Origin: Amyelois transitella
Lineage: Eukaryota; Arthropoda; Insecta; Lepidoptera; Pyralidae
Direction of reading: 5' to 3'
Length of the DNA: 64,000 nucleotides
Assembly: GCF_032362555.1 (NCBI RefSeq)
Contig: NC_083517.1
Span: 4,608,001 to 4,672,000, forward strand
How positions within the stretch are numbered: position 1 is the first letter of the stretch; each line of letters starts with the position of its first letter. Below the pieces are notes generated by a model, which did not search any database, had not been told where the DNA came from, and saw only the letters and a list, made by a program, of their open reading frames with translations. The position numbers and the translations under genes are program-made. Below, one piece after another: positions 1-16,262 of this stretch.

Positions 1-426
1 TATAACCATAATGAATCTTAATTTGCCGGTGTGTGCGTGGATTTGATGGAAAATATATTTAAACCTATACGTATACCACGCAATAAGTTGATTTGGAATA
101 TTATAAATTGATTTGAATAGTAAAATGCTCTTTTTATTGATGGGAATAAGCGCGGAAAAAATAAACTTAAGCAGCCACTGATGTTATTATACCATTTATA
201 GGTGGAAATTTTAAAACCATTGTTACGTTTTCCCTGTTCGTGACCATGAACGAAAAGAGTAATTCTCGAAATTGCGTTAGTCACGGAGGTCTCAACTCCC
301 GTCTATCTTATATTTTCTAGATATTTTCAACTTTATGCTTCAGTTGCTATTTTCACTTATTTTTGTCAATTTATTTCTAAAGGTTCAAATACTCATACTA
401 AATACAGTGCCAAGCCGGGTCACTAA

Positions 427-3260
<2,834 letters not shown>

Positions 3261-5544
3261 CGCCGCGCGCCCGGCCCGCGTGCCGGCCGCGCGCGCCGCC
3301 TCCGACAGCGACCCAACAGCAGCGCCGCGCGCGCGCTTCTCTAGGCAAGTAGCTGCAATCTGATACGATGTTCTACAATTATCTCACAGTCCACAGGTGC
3401 AGCGTGCCTGCGATAGACACCGCCAGTGAGTAAAAGCGTGCACCTTCTTCAGGTATATACCTACACAACTCAATGACAAACCTCGCGAAAAGTGCCAAGA
3501 TGTACTCTAAGGCGCATCGTGAGTCTGTTGTGTGGACACGATGTGGGTTCCCTTGTGTCATTCCAGCGACATCAAGGCTAATAGTATAACAGCGTTATAA
3601 TGTTTTTACCCAGAATTCCGCTAAGATTTAAAAATGGTAAAAAATGTTGTGATGCATATGTGAAGATAATCGTGTGAGAATTGGGCAATCCTTAAACCTG
3701 GTTAAACCTAATATCTGTTTTAATAAAATTAATCTATTGTGTGCCTTTTTAAATAGTAAGATTATGTATTTCTATAACAGTGTATTCATTGTAGGGTCCG
3801 ATCTACTCGAGCCTGGTGGTCCAACGCGGAGCCGTAACCACGGTTGTCCGCCGCCGGAGGCAACCCCAAGCTGAGTAGAGTACCAGTAGATCCCATATCA
3901 ACATATAATGCCGCCGAACAATAAGATAACTCCGAAGTTTTCGGAAGAAATCGAACTTTCTAGTTAAATTTCGTTCGTTACTGAATATAGGATTATTAAT
4001 TGGTTAACCAGCGCTTTCTAAGCTACGGTGGAGAAGCGACGCACCAATTCCACTGCTGATTTCCAAGAAGTTGAAAAAGTACGGTAATACCACGTTTAGA
4101 AGTTATTTGTGTCTTTAGAAAGCTGATATTCAGCGGACATGATTGGGTAACATATTCAGCCATTCATATGAACAAGCGTCGATTATTGGTTGATTCTAAC
4201 GTATGTAGTACTGATATTTCTATTCAACGCCATTTTTCCTGTTCTTGTGATTACCATGGAAGACGAGGTGACTTCTGAAAATGGTTTTCTGTACCTACCT
4301 TAAGGATATGTTTTGCGTGACACGGCCACGCAAGTTTCAGCGCTATTCATACAAACTTATTTAAACTTAGGACTTTTTCTGCATTTTGAGGTCGTTTCCC
4401 ACCTAATTACCACGAAAATAGTAGTAGTAACTAGTTCCACCTAGTTCCATTAAAATTCTAAAGGAAAATGTGAACAGTCTGATATAAATTGTACTCTACT
4501 GGCATAAACGTCATTTTAGATGATGACGGTCCGTCCCAGTGGAAACAGGCCCTAAGCTAACAAAATAATAGGTGAATTAAAAAAAAAGACAGTTGAGTGT
4601 TAGTAATGGAGTTGATGAATTATCGTCCAAAATATTATTTTACTGCGTTTTGTATGAATTCGCGCTGACAACTGTGGCTTAGAAATAATTTGTAGGTAAA
4701 TTAATATATTTTGTACATTTTCCTGTTATGGTTGTTAATTTTAAGGCTTAGTTGTTTAATTGAAAATGCAATATTATATTAATGTCAAAACAATGAACAC
4801 TATAATTATATAAATGTAAACATAGATGAGAGCCCCTATTTATGGCCCTTTTTTACCTTTGTACGCAGTTTTATATATTAATAATGATCGTTTATAATAA
4901 TATAATTTACTAAATGTCTACATAATAAATATACAAATGTATCTGACAAATTGTTGCACGGGATTCTTGTACGAATTTTAAAGCCTGCGCATACAAGGAA
5001 CTTATCGCGGATATGTCCGCCTGACATCTTGTAAATTCTTGTATATTTTCTATCTGCACAAATAGTTTTATTAATTCACTTGTCTTTAAAATGCATTAAT
5101 CGTTTAGGAAAAGCATTATTAGTATAATAATTATGTGGCAAATGTACCTTAAATGTTATAAATAAGTTAAAGTGTAAGCAATAATAGTCAAGTGAACACT
5201 GAATGTAGACTTTGGTAGTAAATATAATAATTTCTGTAGCATCAATCAATTCGTAAATCTGTCAAGAAATTAAAGTTTTGGTGACTACGTTTAGCGTTAA
5301 AAATCTAAAATAATGATATAAATGAATGTTTTTACATTTTTATATGAAGTATCAATTTTTATAGATTTATTCATTATTTCCAACGATCACTTTGTAAGGA
5401 ATTGTCAAATTAAATACAAATACTTTATTTGCTATAAATGCGGTACAATTATAGGTGTTACAAAGCATATACATTTCGCGCATTTAACCAGTCATGGCAT
5501 GCAAAAATTGCGAACAATAATTCTATAAACTCATTAATTCATTC

Positions 5545-5788
5545 ACATAATCACGTCTATAGACCTTGTGGGGTAGACAGAGGCAGTCTTGAAAGACTGA
5601 TAGGCCACGTTCAGCTGTTAGGCTTAACGATAAAATTGAGATTCAAATAATGACAGGTTGCTTACCCATCGCCTAAAAGAATAATCCCAAATGTATAAGC
5701 TTATCCCTTAGTCGCCTTTTACGACATCCATTGGGAAGAGATAGAGTGGTACAATTTTTTTTTTAATATTGGTGCCGGGAACCACATT
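5545..5788 (-). mobile_element. Rep-A SINE-like element, near full length, inverted
   Basis: On the minus strand it begins with ATGTGGTTCCCGGCACC and then has GATGTCGTAAAAGGCGAC, an AAGGGATAAGC block, AACAGCTGAACGTGGCC, a CAGTCTTTCAAGACTG hairpin and a ...GACGTGATTATG tail. The order matches the copy at 6665-6916. Confidence 0.75.
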
Positions 5789-6664
5789 GCACTAAAGAAA
5801 TATAAAAAATATAAAAGGACTCAAATGCCATCGATCAAATATGGTTACATAACTGTTTACTATTATTACTTTCACAGCTATATAACTATAGTTACCTATT
5901 AATCCCTATCAGTGGCATTTATTAACCTGCCACAGGTGATTTCACTTGTTTTAATATGGCTTTTGAATTTAGCCAAATGTAATACGCGCTGCAGAAAGTT
6001 AACTAAAATTATTTTTATATTTAGGTGATGTTAATGTAAATATGACAATGTGGGAGGACGACATAGTGATACATTGGATAAATTAATTGATAGCTTTCAT
6101 AGTACAAATTATTAATAGTTAAACTTTATGGAAAACATCTATTCACTATGGAGTAAGACCTGTTAGGATCTCATTTTTTGTACTGATCTCAAGAAATAAA
6201 AAGAAATACAATGTTGTATAATGAATTATTGGATATAGATCAGATGTTACTCGAATACACATTTACTTTTCTCACACGTTCAGTAAAGATGAGTAGTACC
6301 AGAATTTCTTGTAACTTAAAAGATATCTTTTTCACTATTATCTTGTTAAAATTTTGGAGATTTTATAGATTTAACCTAAAGGTCAGTGTAAAGAGTATAA
6401 ATTTTCCAGTGGTTGGAAATTTTTATGTGAATAAATCTTTGTTTAACGTACAAAATTGTTTTGTCTAATCTTATAATAAAAATAATAATACCCTTAACAC
6501 TTTGGTCTATACTATTTTGAATATTCGCCGACCAACTTCACAGCCTTTGTTTCTTGCACTGCAGTCAGTCAGTAGACAGACCTATGAATCTCAACAGTTA
6601 CGGACCCTGACTTCAAATTAAATTAATTTTATTGAAAAAACAAACGAAAAAAAAAACAAAACGA

Positions 6665-6916
6665 TGCCGTGTGGTTCCCGGCACCAATAAAAAAAAAGAA
6701 TAGGACCACTCCATCTCTTTCCCATGGATGTCGTAAAAGGCGACTAAGGGATAGGCTTACAAACTTGGGATTCTTTTTTAGGCGACAGGCTAGCAACCTG
6801 TCACTATTTGAATCTCAATTCTATCATTAAGCCAAATAGCTGAGCGTGGCCTTTCGGTCTTTTCAAGACTGTTGGCTCTGTCTTCCCCGTAAGGGATATA
6901 GACGTGATGATATGTA
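6665..6916 (+). mobile_element. Rep-A SINE-like element, reference copy
   Basis: Best preserved copy in the window, about 250 bp. Head: GCCGTGTGGTTCCCGGCACC, then an A-rich tract. Body: CCACTCCATCTCTTTCCC, GTCGTAAAAGGCGACTAAGG, GGCTAGCAACCTGTCAC. Tail: CTTTTCAAGACTG hairpin, TTGGCTCTGTC, GGGATATAGACGTGATGATA. It has no coding capacity. Many copies of this family occur in both orientations across the window. I recognise the motif set as a common lepidopteran interspersed repeat but cannot name the Repbase entry. Confidence 0.8.
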
Positions 6917-7844
6917 CAAACGAAATAAGTATACAGGGATCGAGACAAATGAAAAGATTTAGTCCCTTATTACCCGTTAGAGAAAAAGGCGTGGTTTAAT
7001 GTATGGAAATAACATACCTTATTACCACAAAGGGAGCTGCACATCGTAAACATTTTTTTATGTAAGAAGTTTCATGGTGTTGAAGCAAGCATAGCATTCA
7101 AAATCTACTCATGCGGAGAGAAAACTCGAGCAGCAGGTATATAAAAAATGATACGCAAGCTGGTTGGTAGCTAGTTAGAATTGTTTATGTAATTAAAAAT
7201 AGCTAACGGTAATAAATAGGTCCATAATCTGAAGTATTTACTAAGACTTGCCAGAGGTTCCGCAGAAAATGAACTAAGATCGTATTTTTAACGCAAACAT
7301 TTAATAAAGCAAGTCCATTTTTCCTTGGAATGTAGTAGTCGTTAAAGGCGACTAAGCGGATTCGGCCCATTCATCTAGTGAAATTTTGGTTCCACTGCAA
7401 ATTTTGTGGACGTTGGATGGGAGTTACGTGTTAAAAAAAACATTGACTTGGGTATTCAATCTAGGACCTTTACTATAAGTTCTGTAGATAAATTTGTAAG
7501 TAGACCAACGTGGAACCCTAAATAATGTAATTAAAAGAACAAGCATTAAAATAGTGTTATGGTCCGTGACTTGATCTGAAAGGGTGCTATGTAGCACGAG
7601 CACGAGGCGGCTATTATCATGTTTTTTCTTATAACTCAATAACTGCTCTTTTTTTCTATAAATACCTTCGCTATCTACTTAACTACTTCTTAAAACTTAA
7701 TGCGGAGGTAACTAACAATTTCGTCATTTAGAATTTCTGGGCTAGAAGGCATTATGTAAATCTCGGCTCTTCTTCAACAAATTGTGTAGGTATATGCCCA
7801 TTTTGGGGTTAAAAGTATTTAGTTATATATGTATCTACCTAAAT

Positions 7845-7945
7845 TGATCAAGATACATTCGTCTAGGTATTCCCACTCCCCGTTCACACTTCCCCGTGAA
7901 GGTGGACTTGCTTAGTCAGCCTGCTTTCATTCATCCTTTAATTAT
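7845..7945 (-). repeat. Rep-C LINE ORF2 3'-end fragment
   Basis: The segment ATCAAGATACATTCGTCTAGG with TTCCCACTCC and a TAGTCAGCCTG end matches positions 44498-44577, which encode part of a retrotransposon C-terminal tail on the minus strand. Diverged and not coding here. Confidence 0.5.
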
Positions 7946-8394
7946 TAATAATTTAATAATCAAAATTGCAAACAAAATTTAAAAATAATATTTCTGTCAT
8001 TAATTTCTCAATGCATGCAATGCAAACCCACCTACGGTCTTTGTCCTTTGACCTTAGGTAAGAGAAACGAATCTAAGGTCGGCCGGTCGGCAGGGTCGCA
8101 TTGTCTCCTCCAAGTGAACCCTGTTACCTTCAGCCGTTCATCGACTCTTCACCCTTGTAACTATGTATTTACATAAGTCCAATCAATACATTATTAAGAC
8201 AGTAAAAATCAAGTGTATGTAAATGAAATATATTTCCAAAAAAACTGACAGGGAGCGATTAAGATAGATTAACAGACAAGAAGAGAAGATTTAATTTCTC
8301 TACTTAACCCAAAGGTTGACTGACTGAAGATAATGCATGTAGCAATACTATGGAATGAATTATAAGTTATAAGTCTGAATAATTGTAGGTTCCA

Positions 8395-8455
8395 CAGATT
8401 ACGCGAAAAGCGACCTAAACGCGGGCGGAGACGTGGGAAGCAGCTAGTTTATAAT
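8395..8455 (+). repeat. LINE/RTE-like 3' tail fragment
   Basis: Ends in GGAAGCAGCTAGTTTA after an ACGCGGGCGGAGACG block, resembling the repeat tails at 43760-43790 and 48400-48424. Confidence 0.4.
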
Positions 8456-8500
8456 ATAATTTGACACGATACCTACCACGCAAAGAAGCACCACAACTGC

Positions 8501-8742
8501 GACAGACATTGTAAGACTGAAAGATGGAATTGAGATTTAAATTGTGACAGGTTACTAGCCCATCGCCCACAAGAAATATTCAAATTTTTATTTGCATAAT
8601 ATGAGTACAACAAGGTCTTAAATTTATATGTATACCAGATTTTTAATATACCAAGTTTTTAAGCATTTCCCTTAGTCGACATCTATAGGAAAGATATGGA
8701 GTGGTCCTAGTCTTAAGTACGTAAGTACCGGGAACTACGCGG
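8501..8742 (-). mobile_element. Rep-A SINE-like element, diverged, with internal insertion
   Basis: Retains the TGACAGGTTACTAGCCCATCG block, CCCTTAGTCGACATC, GGAGTGGTCCTA and a terminal CCGGGAACTAC. About 70 bp of AT-rich sequence (8577-8645) interrupts the body relative to the copy at 5545. Confidence 0.6.
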
Positions 8743-9317
8743 CGACAAGATATAAGTAAGTACTTTTTCAGTGATTTTTGTCAAGTCAATTTTACATAGA
8801 ATACACAGAAACTTTCGCTTTTATATCTAGAAGATATTATTTTATATAGTAATTCTAGTGTGATTGTGAAAATATGTTGAGGTTTAAAATTGAGCAAAGA
8901 TGAAGTCATGGCAACAAATCTAGAGTGAAGTCTATAATTAAGGGTAGGTATTTATCTGGTTTTTGAATTATTGTACACGCGTTGAAGGCATTTAAGTTAG
9001 GAGGAGGTTTAGGAGCAGATGAGGAGCGTTCGTAGCTTTCAGGCTTAGAGTATCTACTTAATTATACAATTAACATTAACAAAATGTGTTAACGGACCAC
9101 CAGATTTTTGGCGATTTTTGGGTTCAAAACCTAAAAAATGCAACCGGGAAGAGGTACGCTGTAATTTTCTTTCTCTGGCAGTACCATACATACTTAGTGC
9201 GTACAAACATAGTCAAAGTAGATCGCATATCGATGAGAATTACATACTTACCTGGGGCGATACATAATTCGTGAAAATTTTAGCTTTCTAGCTATCACGG
9301 TACTTATATGAGATACA

Positions 9318-9392
9318 GCCTGGTGACAGACAGAAAGCGGATGCTTAGTAATAGGGTCCGTTTTTATCTTTTAGGTACGGAACCCTAAAAAC
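9318..9392 (+). repeat. Rep-E fragment (TACGGAACCCTAAAAA end)
   Basis: Contains ACAGCCTGGTGACAGACAGA, GCGGATGCTTAGTAATAGGG and GTACGGAACCCTAAAAA. A second copy with the same order lies at 49276-49352. Confidence 0.6.
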
Positions 9393-9579
9393 AAGAAAAA
9401 CAGGTCCTTAGAATTATGAAACTTACCAAAGGAGCTGTGCAGGAAGTACGAAAGTAGTTGGTACCTAACTCTTACCTCACATAATAGTGTTTATATAGTT
9501 CGACTCAGGGTTCATTTCATTGTGACTGATGTAATTAGGTATGTATAATTATGCAAGTATACTCTAAGATGTAGTATTT

Positions 9580-9755
9580 TAGAGTATCGGTGGTCGAATC
9601 GACAAAGTGCGGTTTAAACGAGTGTTTGCATCGCATAAAGGGACCGGTTCGAATCCCACCTCGGTCATGTACCTACCAATGACTATTTTCGAAGTTATGT
9701 ACATTAGTTTGAATACAAATCGATGCTGTTACGGAGAGGGAAAAACATCGTTTTT
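9580..9755 (-). mobile_element. Rep-B SINE-like element, inverted
   Basis: The minus strand shows a TACATGACCGAGGTGGG block, GATTCGAACCGGTCCC and a TTATGCGATGCAAACACTCG end. On the plus strand, GGTTCGAATCCCACC looks like a pol III B-box. The TACATGACCGAGGTCGG motif recurs at 52650-52670. Confidence 0.5.
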
Positions 9756-9762
9756 AGGGAGT

Positions 9763-9876
9763 CCCTTCGTCTAAAAACCTGACTCACCCAATCTAGGATC
9801 CATGGTTAAAGGCATACCCCAGGCTCCTCTCCAGAGATGTGAGGATGCAACCGAGACTAAAGCCAGGAAGAAGACT
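9763..9876 (+). repeat. Rep-D dispersed repeat copy
   Basis: Shares AAAAACCTGACTCACCCAAT, an AGGATCCATGG-like block, CAGGCTCCTCTCCAGAG and GAGGATGCAACCG with 20219-20343, and in weaker form with 51756-51862. It directly abuts the Rep-B copy. Confidence 0.65.
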
Positions 9877-10369
9877 CTAAGATGTAAGTACCAGACCTTC
9901 TTAGGTATAGAATTCACGTGAAATACACCATACTTTATATTCTTAAGGTCTACCTACGTGTCTATTCTATACATCTTGCCAAGTTATAGGAATGTCAATA
10001 TTTAGTTAACAATGACAGGATGGCGGCACTTTCTTGACGGGTACTCTTAAGACGTGCCTACTCAAATTTATTTCCAATGGTGACGTTACTCATATGACGC
10101 AGAATGTACGTAACGCAATATGCCATGTAGAAACGCTTTATTAAGCTGATAAATCTCATAATGTGTTATCGTTAAGGTTAGTTGGCGCGAGATAGAAGCG
10201 TTATCTTCCTACCACTTGACCGCATGGATGATCAGAGGATATTATAATCGCGACAAGGGCGTTTGCTAGTGACGTGCCGTTCGATGACTCAATGATTTAT
10301 GTTTTAGTAATTTAATGATAAAATGAATAATTGCAAAAACCTATGTTACAAAACGGTGAGTTGACGAAG

Positions 10370-10990
10370 TCGGAACGCTTGGGGGGAGAGGCTGGCGAGG
10401 GCTGGGGCGTCATATTCGCGATCGCGAGGAGGCTTCCGCGGGCGGGGTCAGCGACCTCGCCCCCCGCGCGTCGGCGGGCGCGCCAATGTCAGGGCCGGTG
10501 CAGCCGCGGTCAGCTGACGTCTGGCGGCGCGCGGGGGACGCGGCCGCCGCGCTGAGGTGCAGTCGAGCAGTCGAGCTTCAAACGTCGGTAGAGAAGCACA
10601 TCTCTCTATACCGTAGCACGCGCTAATAATAGCAGGCGGTGGCGCCCCGCGCTACTCCGGCGCCAGGACTGTCCTCACGAGTCAGGTACCTGAAGTAGCG
10701 CGCGGTGCCTCCTCCGCAACCATCCGCCCGAGCCAGCAGCCCTCGCTCGTAGCCGCCGCACGCCCATTGTACTTCATCAGGTGCTCTGGTGTTAATGGTT
10801 CCAGGCGCTTGTTGGAGTACACTTACCGTGTCGGCGGTTATCATCACGAAGTAAAGCGACAAAGTGTCCAGGAGAAGTCAAACACGTGGTTTAGTGCGAG
10901 CACGTGGCAGACGGCGTCGCGCGATGGGCTTAGATGCAGCAGCAGGGAGAAACCGGTACGTAGGTACAGGAACATGACAGGAGTTGACGC
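10370..10990. promoter_or_regulatory. GC/CpG-rich island, possible promoter or 5' exon of an unseen transcript
   Basis: About 600 bp of strongly GC-rich, CpG-rich sequence stands in AT-rich surroundings. It includes GCGCGCGGGGGACGCGGCCG and GTGCAGTCGAGCAGTCGAGC, which contains an arthropod-initiator-like CAGTCGAG. No conserved protein frame is visible on either strand, so it is not obviously coding. A promoter with a 5' UTR exon is one reading; a GC-rich transposon remnant is another. No gene within the next 15 kb is clearly served by it. Confidence 0.3.
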
Positions 10991-13530
10991 CGCTGGGCAA
11001 AGACAAAGACACGCGGTGAGTCACGCGTTAATCACGGCGCCGGTTGATGACCGCTGCAGGCTGCACTCGCCTCACCCCTCTCTACCACACCATCGCACCT
11101 AAAATCGCACACACGAACAACTGCCCACATCACATTTGCATTGGTCATCGAACCCCACCGAAACATCTGAACAAAAGCAGCTTAAACTGGTTTTCGCATA
11201 TTTTTCGTCGTTGTCGTTTTCCTGTTCATTTCATACCAATACCTAAGCCTAATTATTACAAAGCCTATAAATTGGGCTGAGCATAGCGAAGGAGCTCTTA
11301 TTTGGAGCAATACAGAGTTCAAAATTGACAAAATTTCCACGAGAAAACTTACAACGGGTGATATGGAAGATGAACCTGCTATTTAAATTGAAAACAAAAT
11401 GATCTCGATACATGAAAATAAACAATAAATTGCCTCGGTTCGTATTTCAATTAAGGTCGATTTCGCCATTGTTTAGCGAATTATTTGTGACATCAGTCAT
11501 CACTGCATTTATAGTGTGTTGGACCGATGTAGATTTTACAAAATTTTGATATAAGTCTTAAAAATATGACTCTGGTCAACTCTAGTCCAATCTTTATTTG
11601 TGTTAACAGAATATCCTCAGACCAAACTGCCCAATTCAATCTAGATCTAGATTGGGGTCATCTGACGGGACCGCTCTCATGAATATCGACATTTAGATCA
11701 GTAAAGATATAATTCTCAGTTGATGGAAAATACGTTTAGGTATTAGTTTACCTACGTTAATGCAAACGACCAATAAAAAGAGTCTCGAGTGGATGAGTCA
11801 CAGGAATGTGTCTAATTGTCCAAGCGAGCGCAAAGAATTCTTCGTGTTACATTTCAAATTAGAGTGAAAAGAAATAAGCGCATAACTTTGCTTTAACCAA
11901 CTTTCTTTTTGGCATGAATTCAAACCTCGATCAAATCAATTTTGTTAGTGTTAGAAACGCTGAAAGTTTTTGTCTCACAGCATGGCTAATAACCCAAGTG
12001 TAATCTGATTGAATTTCTCAGAAGTTGTGACCGTCGAAGATTTTCCTTTATGAAGTTTTTACAGTTTGTTCGCCGGATTTTTTTTTCTGTTATATTCAGA
12101 TGTCGCGAAACACGACAGTGAGCTTTGGCTTCCTATCTTTTGAGTTCTGCCTCGAATTAACAATGTAATGAATCATCTTATATGAATCATGGCTGATACA
12201 GTCGCAGATAATTCGTCAAAATTGAATTTAAATTTGAAGCTTTGGCAGGTATATGATAAAATTATACCTAGTAATTAGGTAATGCTTATTATTTCAAGTA
12301 AGAATATAGGTTACACATGTAGAAGAAGTACCTTTATCTAGCTACATCATTTTCAGGTGAAAAATGGCAATAACTCCATAAACTTACGTTGTGTTTGGCT
12401 TAGATTTTGGAACTTCAAAGGTTAATTGCCCGTCGTTTTCTTATTTGAACCAACAAACACAATTAAGATACTCGCATTGTTACTTTTAGACGGCTTTTTT
12501 GTGTTTGCTACGTGCTACTACTTGGCTACGTACGGAAATCTCGTGAACTAAAAACGAAGATACTAATTTTGAACTAACTATTGCAAGTTTGTTCTCTGTT
12601 GTGATTACTAGATAATTGAAAGCATACTTTTAGGATCAGTACATTTTTTTATAACTTCGCTAACAAATACCTATTCAGGCTTTCAGGCAGTGCAAACTCG
12701 AATCAGGAGAGCCACTTCATGGCTTTTGTTTTATTTTTTTTTCGAAACGATTCTTGTTAAACTATCGGCTTCATCAACGTCTATTTTTGCAAAATCATTG
12801 ATGTCAAAGGTTATCGAACCCTTCGCTCTGATGAGATCGCCTCCTCAGCATGTGCCAATAATGTATTGTATTTATTTAATCATTCTAATTAGCTAAAGCA
12901 TTTTTTTTAATACTTTTATCTCCGTGCGCGGAATAAAATTATATAGTGTTGAGCATATTTATGGGATAAATAAAGAGAGTAAAACGATTTTATTAAAAAT
13001 TAATTGAAAATTGTATTTGCCAGCATCCAGACCCAGAGTCAGTCTAAAGTTACAATGAACCGACAATGCTTTTTATGATTATATATTTTTTTTTAATTTT
13101 AGGTATAATCTAATCATTTATACAGGTTTTTTTTACAAATTTTCAGGTGGGGATATCAAAATAAATCCCTATAACGATGGCTTTGCCCCTCCTAGGCTTC
13201 TCCCTTTTCATTCGCATCGTTGAATTCAATATCACGGGGTTTATGTAGATATACCTACTACTTAGAGGTACTTATATAAAATATCTGTCGTGTGTTCGGC
13301 CGTCTGCCCTTCACGTTTGAAGGTAAACGCGCGGCCATACCACAGACAGTGTTTTTATTATTTTTTATACGCGATTTTGTCAGACATGCTTGGTTGTTTA
13401 AACTAAGTGCTTCGACAATATAGTCACTAAGTATAGGTATCTAGTTATAGAAAAAAATCTACAAAACAAAACTGGTTTGAAAAACAATATTCATAAATAT
13501 ATTTTAATTTTCTTCCAACCATTAAACATT

Positions 13531-13593
13531 TTCAAAAGTGTTGGCTCTGTCTACCACGCAAGGGTATAGGCGTGATTAAAGTTTATGTATGTT
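13531..13593 (+). repeat. Rep-A 3' end fragment
   Basis: Contains GTTGGCTCTGTCTACCACGC, AAGGGTATAGGCGTGATTA and a TTTATGTATG end. Confidence 0.55.
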
Positions 13594-14231
13594 TTACAGC
13601 CAACAGTGCAATCAGCATCAGTAGGTAAACCAAGTGAGAATAGTAAGGTAGCCAGTATGCCTACCATCAAACTCTTTGCCATGCTTTTGCACAGCAAAAC
13701 ATTTACTACTTAGCTACATGCTGTAATCGGGCTCAAGTTTTGAAACCAAGAACGCAGTTGAGAAATGCCCACGATGAAAGAAAAAAAATTTCATCGAAAG
13801 GCGAACAGTGGTTGAGGGGGTTTATTTTTGTTAAAAATAATTTCAAGATTGTTACCCTTTAATTTGGGACCAGGTTATTGCGAGTAGCCATTTAACCCCT
13901 CTCAGTGTCCAACCTAACTTTAAGATTAACAAAATAGACAGACACATACTATTGAGGGGTATTTATCAAAAAACTTGTTGTTCTACTCTGGCCGGATATG
14001 ATGTGTTTACGACTCTGAAGTCACTCACTATTTGCAATCTGCGAGTGTAATATCAAAACAATAGGCACTCGTAATGTTCATCAACCTTGTGGCATTGATT
14101 TCTTTTGCGCTTCAATAATAAATGTATGCGAAGGTTAGATTGTATATTATATTAACTAGGTAACCAAAGATTTTCAAGCTTCAATACTGGTCCGGTATCG
14201 AAGAAAAAACGTAATAAACGAAAAAGTGTAT

Positions 14232-14408
14232 GCCAGCTGCTTCTCTTCCCGTATAGGAAGACAAATAAACTTGGGGTTCATCATTTAGGCGATGGGCTAG
14301 CAACCTATGACTATTTGAATCTCAGTTCCATTATTAAGCCATAGTGGTCAAGCCTTTGAAAAGACTGGTGGCTCTGTCTGTAAGGGGCAAAGACATACAT
14401 GTACATGT
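14232..14408 (+). mobile_element. Rep-A SINE-like element, partial
   Basis: Retains GGCGATGGGCTAGCAACCTA, TATTTGAATCTCAGTTCC, an AAAAGACTGGTGGCTCTGTC block and a tail of alternating ACATG. The head is lost. Confidence 0.65.
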
Positions 14409-15593
14409 AAGTAGGATTTTTTGTAATCCAGCCCCTATTTAGATAATTTTAAACTCAACAGAAGAAAAAATACCTGAGCTAGAACAATATCTACCTACTT
14501 TAAATTACCTTTTCGGTAATACTTAGAAAACACATGTCGTCTAAGTATCACATTATGTAAGACTTACAAATTACAATAAACTTGATTCATAAGAAACGAT
14601 ACTCGTTGAAATGAAATGTAACATGTCGTTCATATCTATTGTCTTACGTCATCGGTACTAGAAAAAGGAAAATAGGAGTATTAGTTCAAAATACTGAGAA
14701 TGTTCTAAGGACGTCTCGAGGTTAGAAGTAATCGAATAATCCCCTCTGAGACCGTCCCCTCTGAAGGAGGAGTTGGGTGGCCTATCGTCGCCCTGCCGAC
14801 CTTACCCAAGGTCTGTGTCCGGGAAAGGTCGTGACAAAAGAGGGCTAGAATCAAAATACACTCACACTTAAATATAAAAATGCTGAGGTAATAACGACCT
14901 TATAGTGACCACCTTTTACCAATTAAATCCTAAGTATTTACTCGATCCTATAATAAATATTCAATTATTTGCATTGTTTATTATTATGTTATTAATGTGA
15001 AAAATAAATTACTGTTTAAAACTAGATGTATTATATCTGTATTTAAAATTTGTCTTTATGAGTAACAATTTAAATATAAGTAGTTTTAGTACAAAATAAA
15101 ACTTAAAATATTTAATTAAAACTATTTTAAATCGTTAAAGAAGAAAATGATGTACAACCTTTGAAGACTAATTTCAGAACATTTCAATAACTCTCGATGT
15201 ACCTATGTGTCAAAATATTTTGAAAACTTGTAAGTACATAATTTAAAACAGAGGGGTCCATTAAAAATAAAACCCGGAAATTATTTATTTCTTATTTTTC
15301 TGGCAGAAAATTATTCAGAATAATGGTAGAAAGAGCATGTTTGTTAAACATAATTTGATCTTTAATGTTTTACTTACACTTCGAACGTTACAAGAGTAGT
15401 TCTCTGCTTCCCAAATTCCATAAAAATACGTTCAGTGAATTAGAAGTGTCAGAGTAAGCGTCACTTTTTCATTTTTTTTAACTTCAATGTATGTTATTTA
15501 AATAAAAAACATAGATGAAATCACGCCGAGAAAATGCTGCAGTGCAGTTTGTTACCGCTTCTTTTGCACTGACGCCTTGGAAGCGGCAGTAAA

Positions 15594-15650
15594 CTTAGTT
15601 TTTAAGTAATTTATTTGACGTCAACCAATGTTGTTAAACCATACGTTTTG
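15594..15650 (+). repeat. Rep-F short dispersed repeat, copy 1
   Basis: Shares TTTAAGTAATTTATTTGACG and TCAACCAATGTTGT with 46853-46893. Confidence 0.55.
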
Positions 15651-15689
15651 ACAATTATTAAGCGATATATAGTATCCTATAGTAATGAA

Positions 15690-15830
15690 TAAAAATTTTG
15701 ATTTTTGCCTCTATGCCCAGATGTCCATTTTCCCACTTGCTTCGATCCCTGTATAATTCAATTGCTTCATTCACATTTATCCATTTATCGCGTCGCAACT
15801 CCATGCAAGCTTTCTTAACTAGTGTAATCT
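15690..15830 (-). repeat. Rep-C LINE 3'-end fragment, diverged
   Basis: Contains TTGCTTCGATCCCTGTAT, TTGCTTCATTCACATTTATC and CCATGCAAGC in the same order and spacing as 44380-44450. Confidence 0.45.
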
Positions 15831-16207
15831 TAATGTTATTAAATATAAACTTAATATTAATATTTTATATTTTTATCTGTACCTAATGATTATTAAGTAT
15901 GAGTTATTGCGTATTTTATTGTAGTTGGTTATTATTGATGTCTTATATAGGTTTATTGACTTTATTTTCTATTGCACTTGCAGATAAACTGACAGAAGGC
16001 GATGGTAGCAGTGCAAATTGATTATATTGTAGGTTTGCCTATGTGATAAGTACAATGGTTTGTTTATCAAATATTTTTTTGACGCAGTGCTATGTACCTC
16101 ACCTTCAAGATGTGGGACGATAAGAATCGGTAAGAGTGGACATCGGTTTTGCAACAACAGTCACACGTCGCTGGTGATGGCACCATTACTAATTTCTCTC
16201 GACATCT

Positions 16208-16262
16208 GTCAAGTTCCAAGACTGTTGGCCCTGCCTTCCCCGTAAGAGACAATAACGTGATT
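16208..16262 (+). repeat. Rep-A 3' end fragment
   Basis: Contains TTCCAAGACTGTTGGCCCTG, TTCCCCGTAAGAG and AACGTGATTAT. Confidence 0.5.

Noticed and set aside
18-284. 88-codon minus-strand open frame at the window start
   Set aside because: It lies in a chameau intron or 5' region, has no family signature and an AT-driven composition.
10331-11280. Several overlapping open frames in the GC-rich island
   Set aside because: Stop codons are rare in GC-rich DNA; the frames overlap on both strands and show no conserved motif.
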